64,000 bases of DNA from Alistipes sp. (GTDB lineage: Bacteria; Bacteroidota; Bacteroidia; Bacteroidales; Rikenellaceae), in contig JAGCMF010000001.1 in the NCBI GenBank assembly GCA_017646625.1, positions 32,895 to 96,894 on the forward strand, given 5' to 3'. The notes below the pieces were generated by a model. That model was not told the origin of the DNA and ran no database searches. It saw nothing but the letters and a program-made list of their open reading frames with translations. The stretch's first letter is position 1, and every line of letters begins with the position of its first letter. Shown here piece by piece: positions 27,303 to 35,865 of the stretch. The position numbers and the translations under genes were made by a program.

Positions 27303-28113
27303 CCTCGCCGATAGCCATGTCATGGCCATCGTGAATGTAACTCCCGATTCGTTCTATGGTGCAAGTCGTAGGTGCGAGTATGAGGATGTGCGTGCTGCGG
27401 TGGAGGATGCTGTTGGTGCTGGTGCCACCATTATAGATATCGGTGGTTACTCATCGCGCCCAGGTGCCGCGGAGGTGGATGTTGAGGAGGAGTGGCGACG
27501 TGTAGCTTTGGGTCTTGAGGCTGTGCGCGGTGCGCAGTGTGGCGCTGTTGTCTCTATAGATACTTTCCGTAGCGATATTGTGCGTAGGGCGTATGAGGGC
27601 TACGGTGCCTTTATTGTTAATGATATATCGGCAGGAGAGCTCGACGATGCTATGGTCGCTACTGTCGCCGAGCTATCATTGCCGTATGTGGCTATGCATA
27701 TGCGTGGCACGCCGCAGACGATGCAGCTCTCCACAGAGTACGATGGAGGTGTTGTTGCGGCTGTCGTGACATACTTCCAACGTCGCACACGCGAACTTCT
27801 TGATGCTGGCATCTTGCGAGAGAATATAATCCTTGACCCAGGTTTTGGCTTTGCAAAGAGTGTGGAGCAGAACTATGAGCTTATGCGCCATCTCGATAGG
27901 CTTCGCGCCTTGAAGTTTCCAATACTTGTCGGCGTGTCGCGCAAGTCTATGATATATAAGACTTTGGCTACGACTCCAGAGATGGCACTCCCTGGTAGCC
28001 TTGCTCTGGCATGGGAGGCGCTGGGTAGTGGTCCGGCAATACTTCGTGTTCACGATGTTGCCGAGACGATGCAGATTCTTAAGGTGAGAAACATATATAA
28101 TAGTGTGTTATGA
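27277..28113 (+). CDS. folP: Dihydropteroate synthase
   Basis: Joins p-aminobenzoate to 6-hydroxymethyl-dihydropterin pyrophosphate in folate synthesis; it is the sulfonamide target. Motifs in order are MAIVNVTPDSFYGASRR, DIGGYSSRPGA, VSIDTFRSDIVRRA, NDISAG, MRGTPQTMQ, DPGFGFAKSVEQN and VGVSRKSMIYK. The 278-residue length is normal. The start lies inside coaE, and the stop shares bases with the ABC ATPase start (28110). Folate supply is relevant to FtcD, though the genes are far apart. Confidence 0.95.
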   Translation: MMLSPAAVNLADSHVMAIVNVTPDSFYGASRRCEYEDVRAAVEDAVGAGATIIDIGGYSSRPGAAEVDVEEEWRRVALGLEAVRGAQCGAVVSIDTFRSDIVRRAYEGYGAFIVNDISAGELDDAMVATVAELSLPYVAMHMRGTPQTMQLSTEYDGGVVAAVVTYFQRRTRELLDAGILRENIILDPGFGFAKSVEQNYELMRHLDRLRALKFPILVGVSRKSMIYKTLATTPEMALPGSLALAWEALGSGPAILRVHDVAETMQILKVRNIYNSVL

Positions 28114-28763
28114 TTGAGGTAAGAGGTGTAGTAAAGCGTTTTGGTAGCCTCGAGGTGCTACACGGCGTGTCGTTGGATGTGGCACGTGGCGAGATAGTAT
28201 CCATCGTTGGTGCTAGTGGTGCTGGCAAGAGTACGCTGCTGCAGATTATAGGCTCGTTACTTGATGCTGATGCTGGTGATGTCATTATTGATGGCGTGTC
28301 GCTAAAGTCGTTACGCGACGATAGACTCTCGGACTTCCGTAACAAACATGTAGGATTCATCTTTCAGTCATACCATCTTCTTGCCGAGTTCACGGCGGTG
28401 GAGAATGTAATGATGCCTATGCTCATTGCGGGTGTTGGTCGTGGTGAGGCACGTCGCAGGGCCGAGGAGCTCCTCGACATGGTTGCCATGTCGCATCGCA
28501 GGGAGCATAAGCCCGCCACACTCTCGGGTGGTGAGCAGCAGAGGGTTGCCATAGCGCGTGCGCTGGCTAATGCGCCAAGTGTTGTGCTTGCTGATGAGCC
28601 TACGGGTAACCTTGATAGTGTCACCCGCGAGGAGATACATAGGCTCTTCTTCGAGCTTCGTGACCGCACGGGACAGACATTCGTCATCGTGACACACGAT
28701 GAGAGCCTTGCCAATAAGTCGGATAGAAAAATTGAGATGAGGGATGGAGAGATCATTCTGTGA
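28110..28763 (+). CDS. LolD/MacB-type ABC transporter ATP-binding protein
   Basis: A 217-residue ATPase with Walker A GASGAGKST near residue 33, Q-loop FQSYHLL, signature LSGGEQQRVAIARALA and Walker B VVLADEPTGNLDS. The DEPTGNLD extension places it in the LolD/MacB/FtsE group, which powers lipoprotein release or efflux rather than substrate import. No permease is adjacent; it overlaps folP by 4 bases and is followed within 2 bases by a TIGR02757 gene. A LolD role is likely but cannot be separated from FtsE or MacB by sequence alone. Confidence 0.85.
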   Translation: MIEVRGVVKRFGSLEVLHGVSLDVARGEIVSIVGASGAGKSTLLQIIGSLLDADAGDVIIDGVSLKSLRDDRLSDFRNKHVGFIFQSYHLLAEFTAVENVMMPMLIAGVGRGEARRRAEELLDMVAMSHRREHKPATLSGGEQQRVAIARALANAPSVVLADEPTGNLDSVTREEIHRLFFELRDRTGQTFVIVTHDESLANKSDRKIEMRDGEIIL

Positions 28764-28764
28764 T

Positions 28765-29535
28765 ATGAGCCACGAGGAGGTGTACGAACTTCTCGAGGTG
28801 CTACACGATAAGTATAATAATGAGGAGTTTATCGCTGCCGACCCCATCAGCGTGCCCCACTCCTTCACTGCCGAGGGCGATATTGAGATTTCTGGCTTCC
28901 TTGCTGCCACCATCGCCTGGGGCAACAGACGCATGATTGTGCAGAGTGCTCACCGTATGATGCGCTATATGGATAATGCGCCCCACGACTTTGTGCTCAA
29001 TGCCTCGGAGGAGGAGCTCGAGAGGCTATCGTCATATGTGCACCGCACGTTCAACGGTCAGGATCTGCGTGACTTTGTCATCGCCATGCGCCATATAATT
29101 GCGCAGTGGGGTAGCCTCGGTCGCTACTTCGAGGGTAGGTATGAGGAGCTTGGCGATATGCGTGGTGTCCTTGCAGCCTTTCGTCGTGACTTCCACTCTG
29201 CGCCCCACGATAAGCACTCGGAGAAGCATCTATCCTCTATCCAGCGTGGTGCCGCCTGCAAGCGTCTGTGCATGTATCTACGTTGGATGGTGCGTCATGA
29301 TAACCGTGGCGTAGACTTCGGCCTATGGCGCAAGATACCTATGTCGGCACTATATATGCCATTGGATGTACACACAGGACGTATGGGCCGTGGCATGGGC
29401 CTTCTGGGTCGTAAGCAGGATGACTGGAAGGCTGTCGAGGAACTCACCTCGGCACTACGTGGCTTCAATGCCGAGGACCCTGTGCGTTACGACTACTCAC
29501 TCTTCGGTGTGGGCATATCACGCCTCCTGGACTAA
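28765..29535 (+). CDS. TIGR02757 (DUF2400) family protein
   Basis: A 256-residue protein of unknown function, conserved in Bacteroidetes and a few other phyla. The family pattern is visible in DPISVPHSF, ISGFLAATIAWGNRRMI, LRWMVRHDNRGVDFGLW and MPLDVHTGRMGRGMGLL. The last segments resemble a helix-hairpin-helix DNA glycosylase-like helical layout, but no catalytic assignment is safe. The ATG at 28765, 2 bases after the upstream stop, was chosen over one at 28744 that would lie inside the ATPase gene. Confidence 0.85.
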   Translation: MSHEEVYELLEVLHDKYNNEEFIAADPISVPHSFTAEGDIEISGFLAATIAWGNRRMIVQSAHRMMRYMDNAPHDFVLNASEEELERLSSYVHRTFNGQDLRDFVIAMRHIIAQWGSLGRYFEGRYEELGDMRGVLAAFRRDFHSAPHDKHSEKHLSSIQRGAACKRLCMYLRWMVRHDNRGVDFGLWRKIPMSALYMPLDVHTGRMGRGMGLLGRKQDDWKAVEELTSALRGFNAEDPVRYDYSLFGVGISRLLD

Positions 29536-29541
29536 TATACC

Positions 29542-30240
29542 ATGTTTAGGTTTAAGCAGTTTACAATCTCGGATGAGGGCTGTGCCATGAAGGTGGGCAC
29601 CGATGGTGTCCTTCTTGGTGCATGGGCAGATGTCGCTGACGATGGTGTCGTCTTGGATGCGTGTACAGGTACGGGCATCATAGCCCTCATGGTTGCGCAA
29701 CGTAATGCCGAGGCGAGCATATATGCCCTCGATATTGTCCCCGAGGCTGTTGTCGAGGCTCGTGGCAATGCAGACCACTCGCCCTGGGGTGACCGTGTGA
29801 GAACCATATGCTGTGATCTGAAGGAGTATCGTGAGGATGTTAGGTTCGACCATATAGTCTGCAATCCGCCATATTTTGTCGATGCCCTCCAGGCTACTGA
29901 TGTGGCACGTAACCTCGCCCGTCATACCGTTAGTCTCGATTTTGAGAGCCTTGTGGCAGCTGCCGAGAGGCTCCTTAAGGATGGTGGCCGCTTCAGCGTC
30001 ATACTACCTACGGAGGGTGCTGCACACTTCCGACGTGTAGCCTTCTCTCGCCTATGGCTACGTAGGGTTACAGATGTAGTTACCACGGAGGGTGGTGCTC
30101 CCAAGCGTACTCTCATGGAGTTTGTGCGCTGTGCACAGCCTCTCATGCCACGCTGCGATGTGCTCACCATACATCATCGTGGTGGCGACTATACGGAGGA
30201 ATATCGTCGTCTGACTCAAGATTTCTACCTTATGTTTTGA
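29542..30240 (+). CDS. tRNA1(Val) adenine-N6-methyltransferase-like protein
   Basis: A 232-residue SAM-dependent methyltransferase of the YfiC/TrmN6 type. It opens FRFKQFTISDEGCAMKVGTDG, the substrate-side signature of the family, then has SAM motif I LDACTGTGIIALMVAQR and catalytic motif IV NPPY (in VCNPPYFV). E. coli TrmN6 methylates adenine 37 of valine tRNA; specificity here is by homology. It follows the TIGR02757 gene by 6 bases and ends the operon that began at 26258. Confidence 0.88.
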   Translation: MFRFKQFTISDEGCAMKVGTDGVLLGAWADVADDGVVLDACTGTGIIALMVAQRNAEASIYALDIVPEAVVEARGNADHSPWGDRVRTICCDLKEYREDVRFDHIVCNPPYFVDALQATDVARNLARHTVSLDFESLVAAAERLLKDGGRFSVILPTEGAAHFRRVAFSRLWLRRVTDVVTTEGGAPKRTLMEFVRCAQPLMPRCDVLTIHHRGGDYTEEYRRLTQDFYLMF

Positions 30241-30266
30241 TAGGTCTGAAATAATGAGTATCTTTG
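30236..30266 (+). promoter_or_regulatory. Promoter for the DUF4831 gene
   Basis: TTTG at 30236-30239, which includes the end of the upstream methyltransferase gene, and TATCTTTG at 30259-30266 are separated by 19 bases. The predicted transcript start is only a few bases before the ATG at 30280, which favours the ATG at 30289. Confidence 0.65.
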
Positions 30267-30288
30267 CAAGAGTAATAATATGAGAGTT

Positions 30289-31161
30289 ATGAGAAATATA
30301 CTATCTATATTGGGCATTGCCCTTGCTGCTATGGTTTGCTTTGAGGCTTCAGCACAGCAGCTCATAAAGAAGCGTATTGGTGTCTTCAAGCACGATGATA
30401 ATGTCGTTGTCGAGGAGGCAAGTAGCATACTCGTTGTCGATGTTGTTGTCGAGCATGAGGAGTTTGTTGCGGGTCCCTATGCGCGCTATGCGCAGAAGAT
30501 GCTGGGCACACGTGCCTCGCTGGTAAATAGATCTGTGTACCGCCTTGTATCTGCCGATGTGGCACTTCAGGAGCATGTAGAGTGCTATGCCGAGGATGTA
30601 GCCCCCGAGCATAATGCCTCTATATATATGGGCACCTCGCCACTACCTATTGACCGCCTAAACTCAACAGATAAGGGCGCAGAGGAGTCGGCACGTGAGG
30701 CTGCAGATGCCATCTTTGCACTACGCCGTGCGCGCCTCGACCTTATCACTGGTGAGTTTGGCGATGGCGTATATGGCGCGGGCCTTGAGAGTGCTCTTGA
30801 GGAGATTGCACGCCTCGAGGCGGCATATCTCGAACTCTTCTACGGCACACGCACCATCACCACCACATCCTCACGTATGACCTACCCGGTAGATGCATCA
30901 CAGCCCTCTACCGTCATCGCACGCTTCAATAGCGAGAGTGGTCTCTTGGCGAAGGATGACCTTGCTGGCGAGATACTTCTTCTTGTCATCAACCCTTCGG
31001 AGATGACATACCCTGCTAGCGATGTCAAGGGTGTTGTGGCATATAGATATGCAAACAATGCAGAGGTGCTTGTGAGCCTCGGTCAGGAGGTTCTCGTGCG
31101 TCGCATCTTGCCTATATATGAGTTTGGTCAGACAGTGATGTATCTTCAGCCTACACGCTAA
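30289..31161 (+). CDS. DUF4831 family exported protein
   Basis: A Bacteroidetes-specific protein of about 290 residues with a cleavable signal peptide (LSILGIALAAMVCFEASAQQ). The body has a conserved family pattern including LVNRSVYRLVSADVALQEHV and a predicted helical segment RAARLDLITGE-like at the middle. The function is unknown. The promoter directly upstream leaves little leader for the ATG at 30280, so the ATG at 30289 was used. A HEAT-like gene follows 11 bases later and is probably co-transcribed. Confidence 0.75.
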   Translation: MRNILSILGIALAAMVCFEASAQQLIKKRIGVFKHDDNVVVEEASSILVVDVVVEHEEFVAGPYARYAQKMLGTRASLVNRSVYRLVSADVALQEHVECYAEDVAPEHNASIYMGTSPLPIDRLNSTDKGAEESAREAADAIFALRRARLDLITGEFGDGVYGAGLESALEEIARLEAAYLELFYGTRTITTTSSRMTYPVDASQPSTVIARFNSESGLLAKDDLAGEILLLVINPSEMTYPASDVKGVVAYRYANNAEVLVSLGQEVLVRRILPIYEFGQTVMYLQPTR

Positions 31162-31172
31162 CACTCTTGGTT

Positions 31173-31817
31173 ATGGATAATACACAACGCATGATTGCCC
31201 TGCTGGGCCGCATACGCAAGCAGATGAATGGTGCTGTTGCCGAGAGCATGGGTACGCATGGCGTGAACTATGGTCTCAACTATGGTGTCAGCATCGCCAC
31301 ACTGCGCGAGATTGTCGCCCAGGAGAGCAAGGACTACGACTTTGCGAAGTACCTATACCGACAGCAGGTGCGTGAGCTTAAGTTATGTGCTTGCCATCTC
31401 GCTGACCCCGCAAAACTCGATACCCACGAGTTCCCCTTCTGGTCGCGTGGCATCACCAATGCCGAGCTTGCCGAGGAGCTCGCCTTTGCGCTGTTATCAA
31501 AGATTTACGATATAAACTCACTTATGGGAGTGTGGACTACCGAGAGCAATGAGCTTGTCGCCTATGCAGCCCTTATGGCAGCATCACGTAATGCCCGCAC
31601 CACCTCCGAGGTAGCCTTCATTGCTGCCGAGAAGTCTGTCAAGGCAAACCCTGCCTCCGAGTATATAGCCCATGGTGTAGTAGCCCTTATATGCCATATC
31701 GCCCAGAACGATAAGTCTGTGCCCACAGGCATCCCCTCACTCCTCGATAGTATGCCCGATTGTCCAACGAAGAGTAGGATTGTGGAAGAGCTTGATTGGC
31801 GCCTAAATTTCTTGTGA
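31173..31817 (+). CDS. HEAT-like / DNA alkylation repair-like protein
   Basis: A 214-residue all-helical protein with short helix pairs (MIALLGRIRKQMNGAV, VSIATLREIVAQE, ISKIYDI-type segments) resembling AlkD-fold proteins. AlkD removes alkylated purines; its catalytic residues could not be confirmed here, so function is open. The ATG at 31173 was preferred over TTG at 31167. The last residues (NFL) and the TGA stop are read from a family A repeat end; a TAA in another frame sits 11 bases before the stop, at the place where the repeat abuts other genes. Confidence 0.6.
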   Translation: MDNTQRMIALLGRIRKQMNGAVAESMGTHGVNYGLNYGVSIATLREIVAQESKDYDFAKYLYRQQVRELKLCACHLADPAKLDTHEFPFWSRGITNAELAEELAFALLSKIYDINSLMGVWTTESNELVAYAALMAASRNARTTSEVAFIAAEKSVKANPASEYIAHGVVALICHIAQNDKSVPTGIPSLLDSMPDCPTKSRIVEELDWRLNFL

Positions 31818-31825
31818 TAAGTGGT
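31804..31825 (+). repeat. Family A repeat relic (left end only)
   Basis: TAAATTTCTTGTGATAAG at 31804-31821 matches the left end of family A with one extra A, then runs directly into a family D array. The rest of the element is missing. Confidence 0.65.
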
Positions 31826-31826
31826 C

Positions 31827-31985
31827 ACTCTCGAGTACCAAAGGTCACAAAAGGTCATAAAAGGTCATAAAAGGTTACAAAAGGTTACAAAAGGTATGCG
31901 TTGTCTCTAACCCTTTTTGCCCTTTGTGACCCTTTCTGCCCTTTTTCACTCTCGAGTACCAAAGTCTCTCTGTCTCGTTGTCTCT
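31827..31985. repeat. Family D array D1
   Basis: Two copies of the core CACTCTCGAGTACCAAAG (about 31828 and 31948) flank tandem units such as AAAAGGTCAT and, inverted, ACCCTTTTTGCCCTTTGTG. The region between the HEAT-like gene and radA holds nothing else recognisable. The arms could pair as a long imperfect hairpin. Confidence 0.7.
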
Positions 31986-31995
31986 ACCTTAAGCT

Positions 31996-33354
31996 CTAAA
32001 AAAGCGCTTTGGGGAGTTGTTCGATGCTCGAGATGAAGACTACCTCAATATCCTTGGGCCTCTTTATATTCTTCTCTACGAAGCTCGACACCACTATGCG
32101 TTTGAAGCCGAGGCGTGCTGCCTCCAATATGCGCTGCTCGGTGCGTGGTGCTGGGCGCACCTCTCCCGAGAGGCCTATCTCACCTGCGCAGCATACACCC
32201 TGGCGTAGTGGGCGGTCGTAGTATGACGATATGATGGCTGCTACGATAGCGAGGTCCATGCCTGTATCTGCGATCTTGAAGCCGCCAGCAAAGTTTAGAA
32301 ATACATCCTTCTGGAACATCTTCATACCCACGCGCTTCTCAAGCACCGCAAGGAGCATATTCAGGCGTCGCTGGTCAAAGCCCGTAGTTGAACGCTGTGG
32401 TGTGCCATATGCCGCACCGCTAACAAGTGCCTGCACCTCGATGAGGTAGGGGCGTAGTCCATCTACGGCAGCGCCCACGGAGCAGCCAGCAAGAGGCTCA
32501 TCGTAGTGTGTGAGAAGTATCTCCGAGGGGTTATCCACGGCCTTTAGTCCAGTGTCGCGCATCTCGAAGACGCCAATCTCGAAGGTGGCACCAAAGCGGT
32601 TCTTTATACCACGAAGTATGCGGTATGTGTGGTTGCCATCGCCCTCGAACTGCAGGACAACATCTACGATATGCTCCAGTATCTTGGGGCCTGCGATAGT
32701 GCCATCCTTGGTGATATGACCAATGATGAAGATGGCTATGCCCGATGCCTTTGCCACCTTTAGGAGTGTTGCGGCGCACTCGCGCACCTGTGTGACACTA
32801 CCCGGTGATGACTCTACGAGGTCTGTAGATATTGTCTGTATGGAGTCTATGATGACAATGTCGGGGTGTAGCTCCTCTATCTGTGCTACGATATTCTCAA
32901 GCAGTGTCTCGGTATATATAGTACACTCTTGGTTGTTGATGCCTATGCGCGAGGCGCGCATCTTAATCTGCTCTGCCGACTCCTCACCAGAGACGTATAG
33001 TGTCTTGAGGTTGTTGTCTGTGAGTGCTAACTGAAGTGTCAGTGTCGACTTACCTATGCCTGGCTCGCCACCAACAAGGATGAGGGAGCCGGGTACTATG
33101 CCGCCACCAAGGACTCTATTTAGCTCCTTGTTACCCGTATCTATACGTCGTGTTGTGCTCTCCTCTATATCCTGCACCTTGCGTGGCTCGGATGTTGGCA
33201 CCGAGGCCACACGTGCCGATATAGATGTAGACTCGCGGGCTACGATATGCTCCGATATGGTGTTCCACTCGCCACATGCGGGGCACTTACCCATCCACTT
33301 TGAGGTCTCATTGCCACACGATGTGCAGAAGAATGCTCGCTTAACCTTTGCCAT
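31996..33354 (-). CDS. radA: DNA repair protein RadA
   Basis: A RecA-like ATPase that promotes branch migration in homologous recombination. It has the four-Cys zinc finger (CTSCGNETSKWMGKCPAC), Walker A GGEPGIGKST near residue 92, the RadA-specific KNRFG motif and a C-terminal Lon-like domain (about 290-452). Length 452 is normal. It is the last gene of a minus-strand operon behind rseP (7-base gap). Confidence 0.95.
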   Translation of the reverse strand: MAKVKRAFFCTSCGNETSKWMGKCPACGEWNTISEHIVARESTSISARVASVPTSEPRKVQDIEESTTRRIDTGNKELNRVLGGGIVPGSLILVGGEPGIGKSTLTLQLALTDNNLKTLYVSGEESAEQIKMRASRIGINNQECTIYTETLLENIVAQIEELHPDIVIIDSIQTISTDLVESSPGSVTQVRECAATLLKVAKASGIAIFIIGHITKDGTIAGPKILEHIVDVVLQFEGDGNHTYRILRGIKNRFGATFEIGVFEMRDTGLKAVDNPSEILLTHYDEPLAGCSVGAAVDGLRPYLIEVQALVSGAAYGTPQRSTTGFDQRRLNMLLAVLEKRVGMKMFQKDVFLNFAGGFKIADTGMDLAIVAAIISSYYDRPLRQGVCCAGEIGLSGEVRPAPRTEQRILEAARLGFKRIVVSSFVEKNIKRPKDIEVVFISSIEQLPKALF

Positions 33355-33361
33355 CGTTTAA

Positions 33362-34681
33362 CTAATTAAAGAGGCGTATGATGTCGTTGGCATTGGCGTA
33401 TACCAAGAGTAGTATAAGCAGGCCAAAGCCTATGTACTGCATTATCTCGAGGAACTTCTCACTTGGCTTGCGGCGTGTTATTATCTCCCAGAGGGTGAAG
33501 AGTGCATGTCCGCCATCGAGGCCAGGGATAGGAAGGATGTTCATCACGGCGAGGACGACAGAGAGGAATGCTGTAAGTGACCAGAAGCTATACCAGTTCC
33601 ATGTATCTGGGAAGATGCTACCTATGGCTATGAAGCCACCAACCTCCTTATAGCTCTTTGTCTCGGGATTGAAGATCATCTTGAGCTGCTGCCAGTATGA
33701 CGCTATCTTCTCACCAGCAAGGCTTATACCTGCGGGTATAGACTCGAAGAAACCATACTCGCGTGTGCGAGGCACTATGCCACGTGTCAACACACCCATG
33801 TGGCCACTCTCATCCAGGGGCACATTGAAGGTTATGGTGTCGCTTATGCCACGTATCGCTGTTATGGCCACAGTGCTATTTGCGCGTGCCTCGAGAAGGC
33901 CTTTGGCCACGAGGAAGTCATTGGCAGGGGTGCCATCTACGGCGATGACCTTATCGCCAACCTCTATGCCCGCATCACGTGCGCTATCCGAGGATATCTC
34001 ATCGATGACAAAGGGCATGTTTATATGCATGAGCTCCATGATGCTACCATCCTCGCGCATGGCAACAAGCTCCGAGAGAGGTATCACGATGTCGCGTTGC
34101 TCGCCATCATGAGATACTGTGACCGTGCGGTCATCATTAGCTACGATGAGCATCTCTCTAATATAGTTGATATTGTCTATGCTCTGACCATCTATGGCTA
34201 CTATCTTATCGCCATCCTGGAAACCATAACCCTCGCCACGTTCGCTGAAGTTATAGCCATACACAATGTCGTCGTTGTGGTAGTAGCTCTCGCCCCATGT
34301 GAACATTATCATCGAGTATAGGAACATTGCGAGTATCACATTCATGAAGATGCCGGCAAGCATAACTATTAGGCGCTGCCATGCTGGCTTGCTGCGGAAC
34401 TCCCATGGCTGTGGCTCCTGCTTCATCTGCTCCAGGTTCATAGACTCATCTATCATGCCGGCGAGTGATACATAGCCACCGAGGGGTAGCCATCCTATGC
34501 CATACTCTGTCTCTCCCCACTTACGCTTGAAGATGGTGAACCATGGGTTGAAGAAGAGGTAGAACTTCTCGACACGTATCTTGAACATACGTGCTGTGAT
34601 ATAGTGTCCAAACTCGTGGATGATGACAAGTAGGGATAGTGATGCAAAGAATTGCAGTGTCTTGATTAGTATAACTTCCAT
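33362..34681 (-). CDS. rseP: Site-2 zinc metalloprotease RseP
   Basis: An intramembrane protease of 439 residues. HEFGH at residues 22-26 supplies the zinc ligands and catalytic Glu, two PDZ-like regions follow (about 130-290), and the late PGLDGGHAL motif gives the third ligand. It cleaves anti-sigma factors and remnant signal peptides within the membrane. It lies between dxr (17-base gap) and radA, an order common in Bacteroidetes. Confidence 0.95.
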   Translation of the reverse strand: MEVILIKTLQFFASLSLLVIIHEFGHYITARMFKIRVEKFYLFFNPWFTIFKRKWGETEYGIGWLPLGGYVSLAGMIDESMNLEQMKQEPQPWEFRSKPAWQRLIVMLAGIFMNVILAMFLYSMIMFTWGESYYHNDDIVYGYNFSERGEGYGFQDGDKIVAIDGQSIDNINYIREMLIVANDDRTVTVSHDGEQRDIVIPLSELVAMREDGSIMELMHINMPFVIDEISSDSARDAGIEVGDKVIAVDGTPANDFLVAKGLLEARANSTVAITAIRGISDTITFNVPLDESGHMGVLTRGIVPRTREYGFFESIPAGISLAGEKIASYWQQLKMIFNPETKSYKEVGGFIAIGSIFPDTWNWYSFWSLTAFLSVVLAVMNILPIPGLDGGHALFTLWEIITRRKPSEKFLEIMQYIGFGLLILLLVYANANDIIRLFN

Positions 34682-34698
34682 ATTACTCTATTGTTTTC

Positions 34699-35853
34699 TT
34701 ATAGTTTCAAGTATTCATTTGCCAGACGTCGTGCCTCTATGTTTGCCTCATCGTAGTCTGCGAGTGTTGGTCGTGCCACAAACGTAGCCCTCTCTATGGC
34801 GTAGCGTATGGCGCCTACAATGTCGCTATAGGCACACTTATGTCCGAGGAAGGCTGCCACAGCAACCTCATTAGCACCATTCATCGTGCATGCTGCCGTG
34901 CCACCTCTGCGTAGCACCTCGTATGCTATGTCGAGTGCGGGGTACTTCTCGCGGTCGGGGGCTGCGAAGGTGAGTGTGGGGTAGTCGAGGATGGAGAAGT
35001 GCTCCATGGCCTCTGTGGCACGTTCGGGGTATAGCAGTGCATAGCTTATGGGCGTGTGCATATCTGCTGTGCCGAGCTGTGCCTTAACAGCACCATCTGT
35101 AAACTCCACCATGGAGTGTACTATCGACTGCGGATGTATCACCACCTTTATGCGGTCGGGCTCAATGCCGAAGAGCCAGTGAGCCTCGATGACCTCGAAG
35201 CCCTTGTTCACCAATGTCGCCGAGTCTATCGTTATCTTTGCTCCCATAGACCACTGTGGGTGCTTCAATGCCATCTCGGGTGTCACGCTGCCGAGTTGTG
35301 AGGCTGGTATGTCGCGCAATGCGCCGCCACTGCATGTGACGATTAGGTTACGTACACTCCTCATATCCTCACCCTCGAGACACTGCTTTATCGCCGAGTG
35401 CTCCGAGTCTATAGGTAGGATGTCGACACCCTTGCGTCGTGCCTCGGCCATGACGATGTCGCCACCCACAACCAATGTCTCCTTGTTTGCCAGGGCTATG
35501 CGCTTGCCACTCTCTATGGCTGCCACCGTGGGGTGTAGTCCCGAGTAGCCCACAAGGGCATTTACCACGGTGTCGCTACGGTAGCTGCGCGCTATCTGTG
35601 TTATTGCCTGCTGGCCTGCGTGTACCTCAATGTTGCTATCGGCAAGTGCCGCCTTCAGGGGTGCATAGTAGTCGCTGTTGCCTATGACGACACTCTCCAC
35701 GTCGAACTCGCGGGCCTGCGCTGCGAGCTCCTCCCAGTTGTTGTTTGCAACAAGCGATGTCACCTTGAACCTATCGCTATGGCGACGTACTATATCGAGG
35801 GTCTGACGGCCTATGGAGCCTGTAGAGCCCAGTATGCTTAACTTCTCAATCAT
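34699..35853 (-). CDS. dxr: 1-deoxy-D-xylulose 5-phosphate reductoisomerase
   Basis: Second enzyme of the MEP isoprenoid pathway, converting DXP to 2-C-methyl-D-erythritol 4-phosphate with NADPH and a divalent metal. The NADPH motif GSTGSIGRQTLDIV is at residues 8-21, with ALANKETLVVGGD and the metal site PIDSEHSAIKQCL in the centre and the flexible loop region PQWSMGAKITIDSAT after it. Length 384 is typical. The gap to the upstream LytM gene is 12 bases. Confidence 0.96.
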   Translation of the reverse strand: MIEKLSILGSTGSIGRQTLDIVRRHSDRFKVTSLVANNNWEELAAQAREFDVESVVIGNSDYYAPLKAALADSNIEVHAGQQAITQIARSYRSDTVVNALVGYSGLHPTVAAIESGKRIALANKETLVVGGDIVMAEARRKGVDILPIDSEHSAIKQCLEGEDMRSVRNLIVTCSGGALRDIPASQLGSVTPEMALKHPQWSMGAKITIDSATLVNKGFEVIEAHWLFGIEPDRIKVVIHPQSIVHSMVEFTDGAVKAQLGTADMHTPISYALLYPERATEAMEHFSILDYPTLTFAAPDREKYPALDIAYEVLRRGGTAACTMNGANEVAVAAFLGHKCAYSDIVGAIRYAIERATFVARPTLADYDEANIEARRLANEYLKL

Positions 35854-35865
35854 GCTTCCTTGGGG

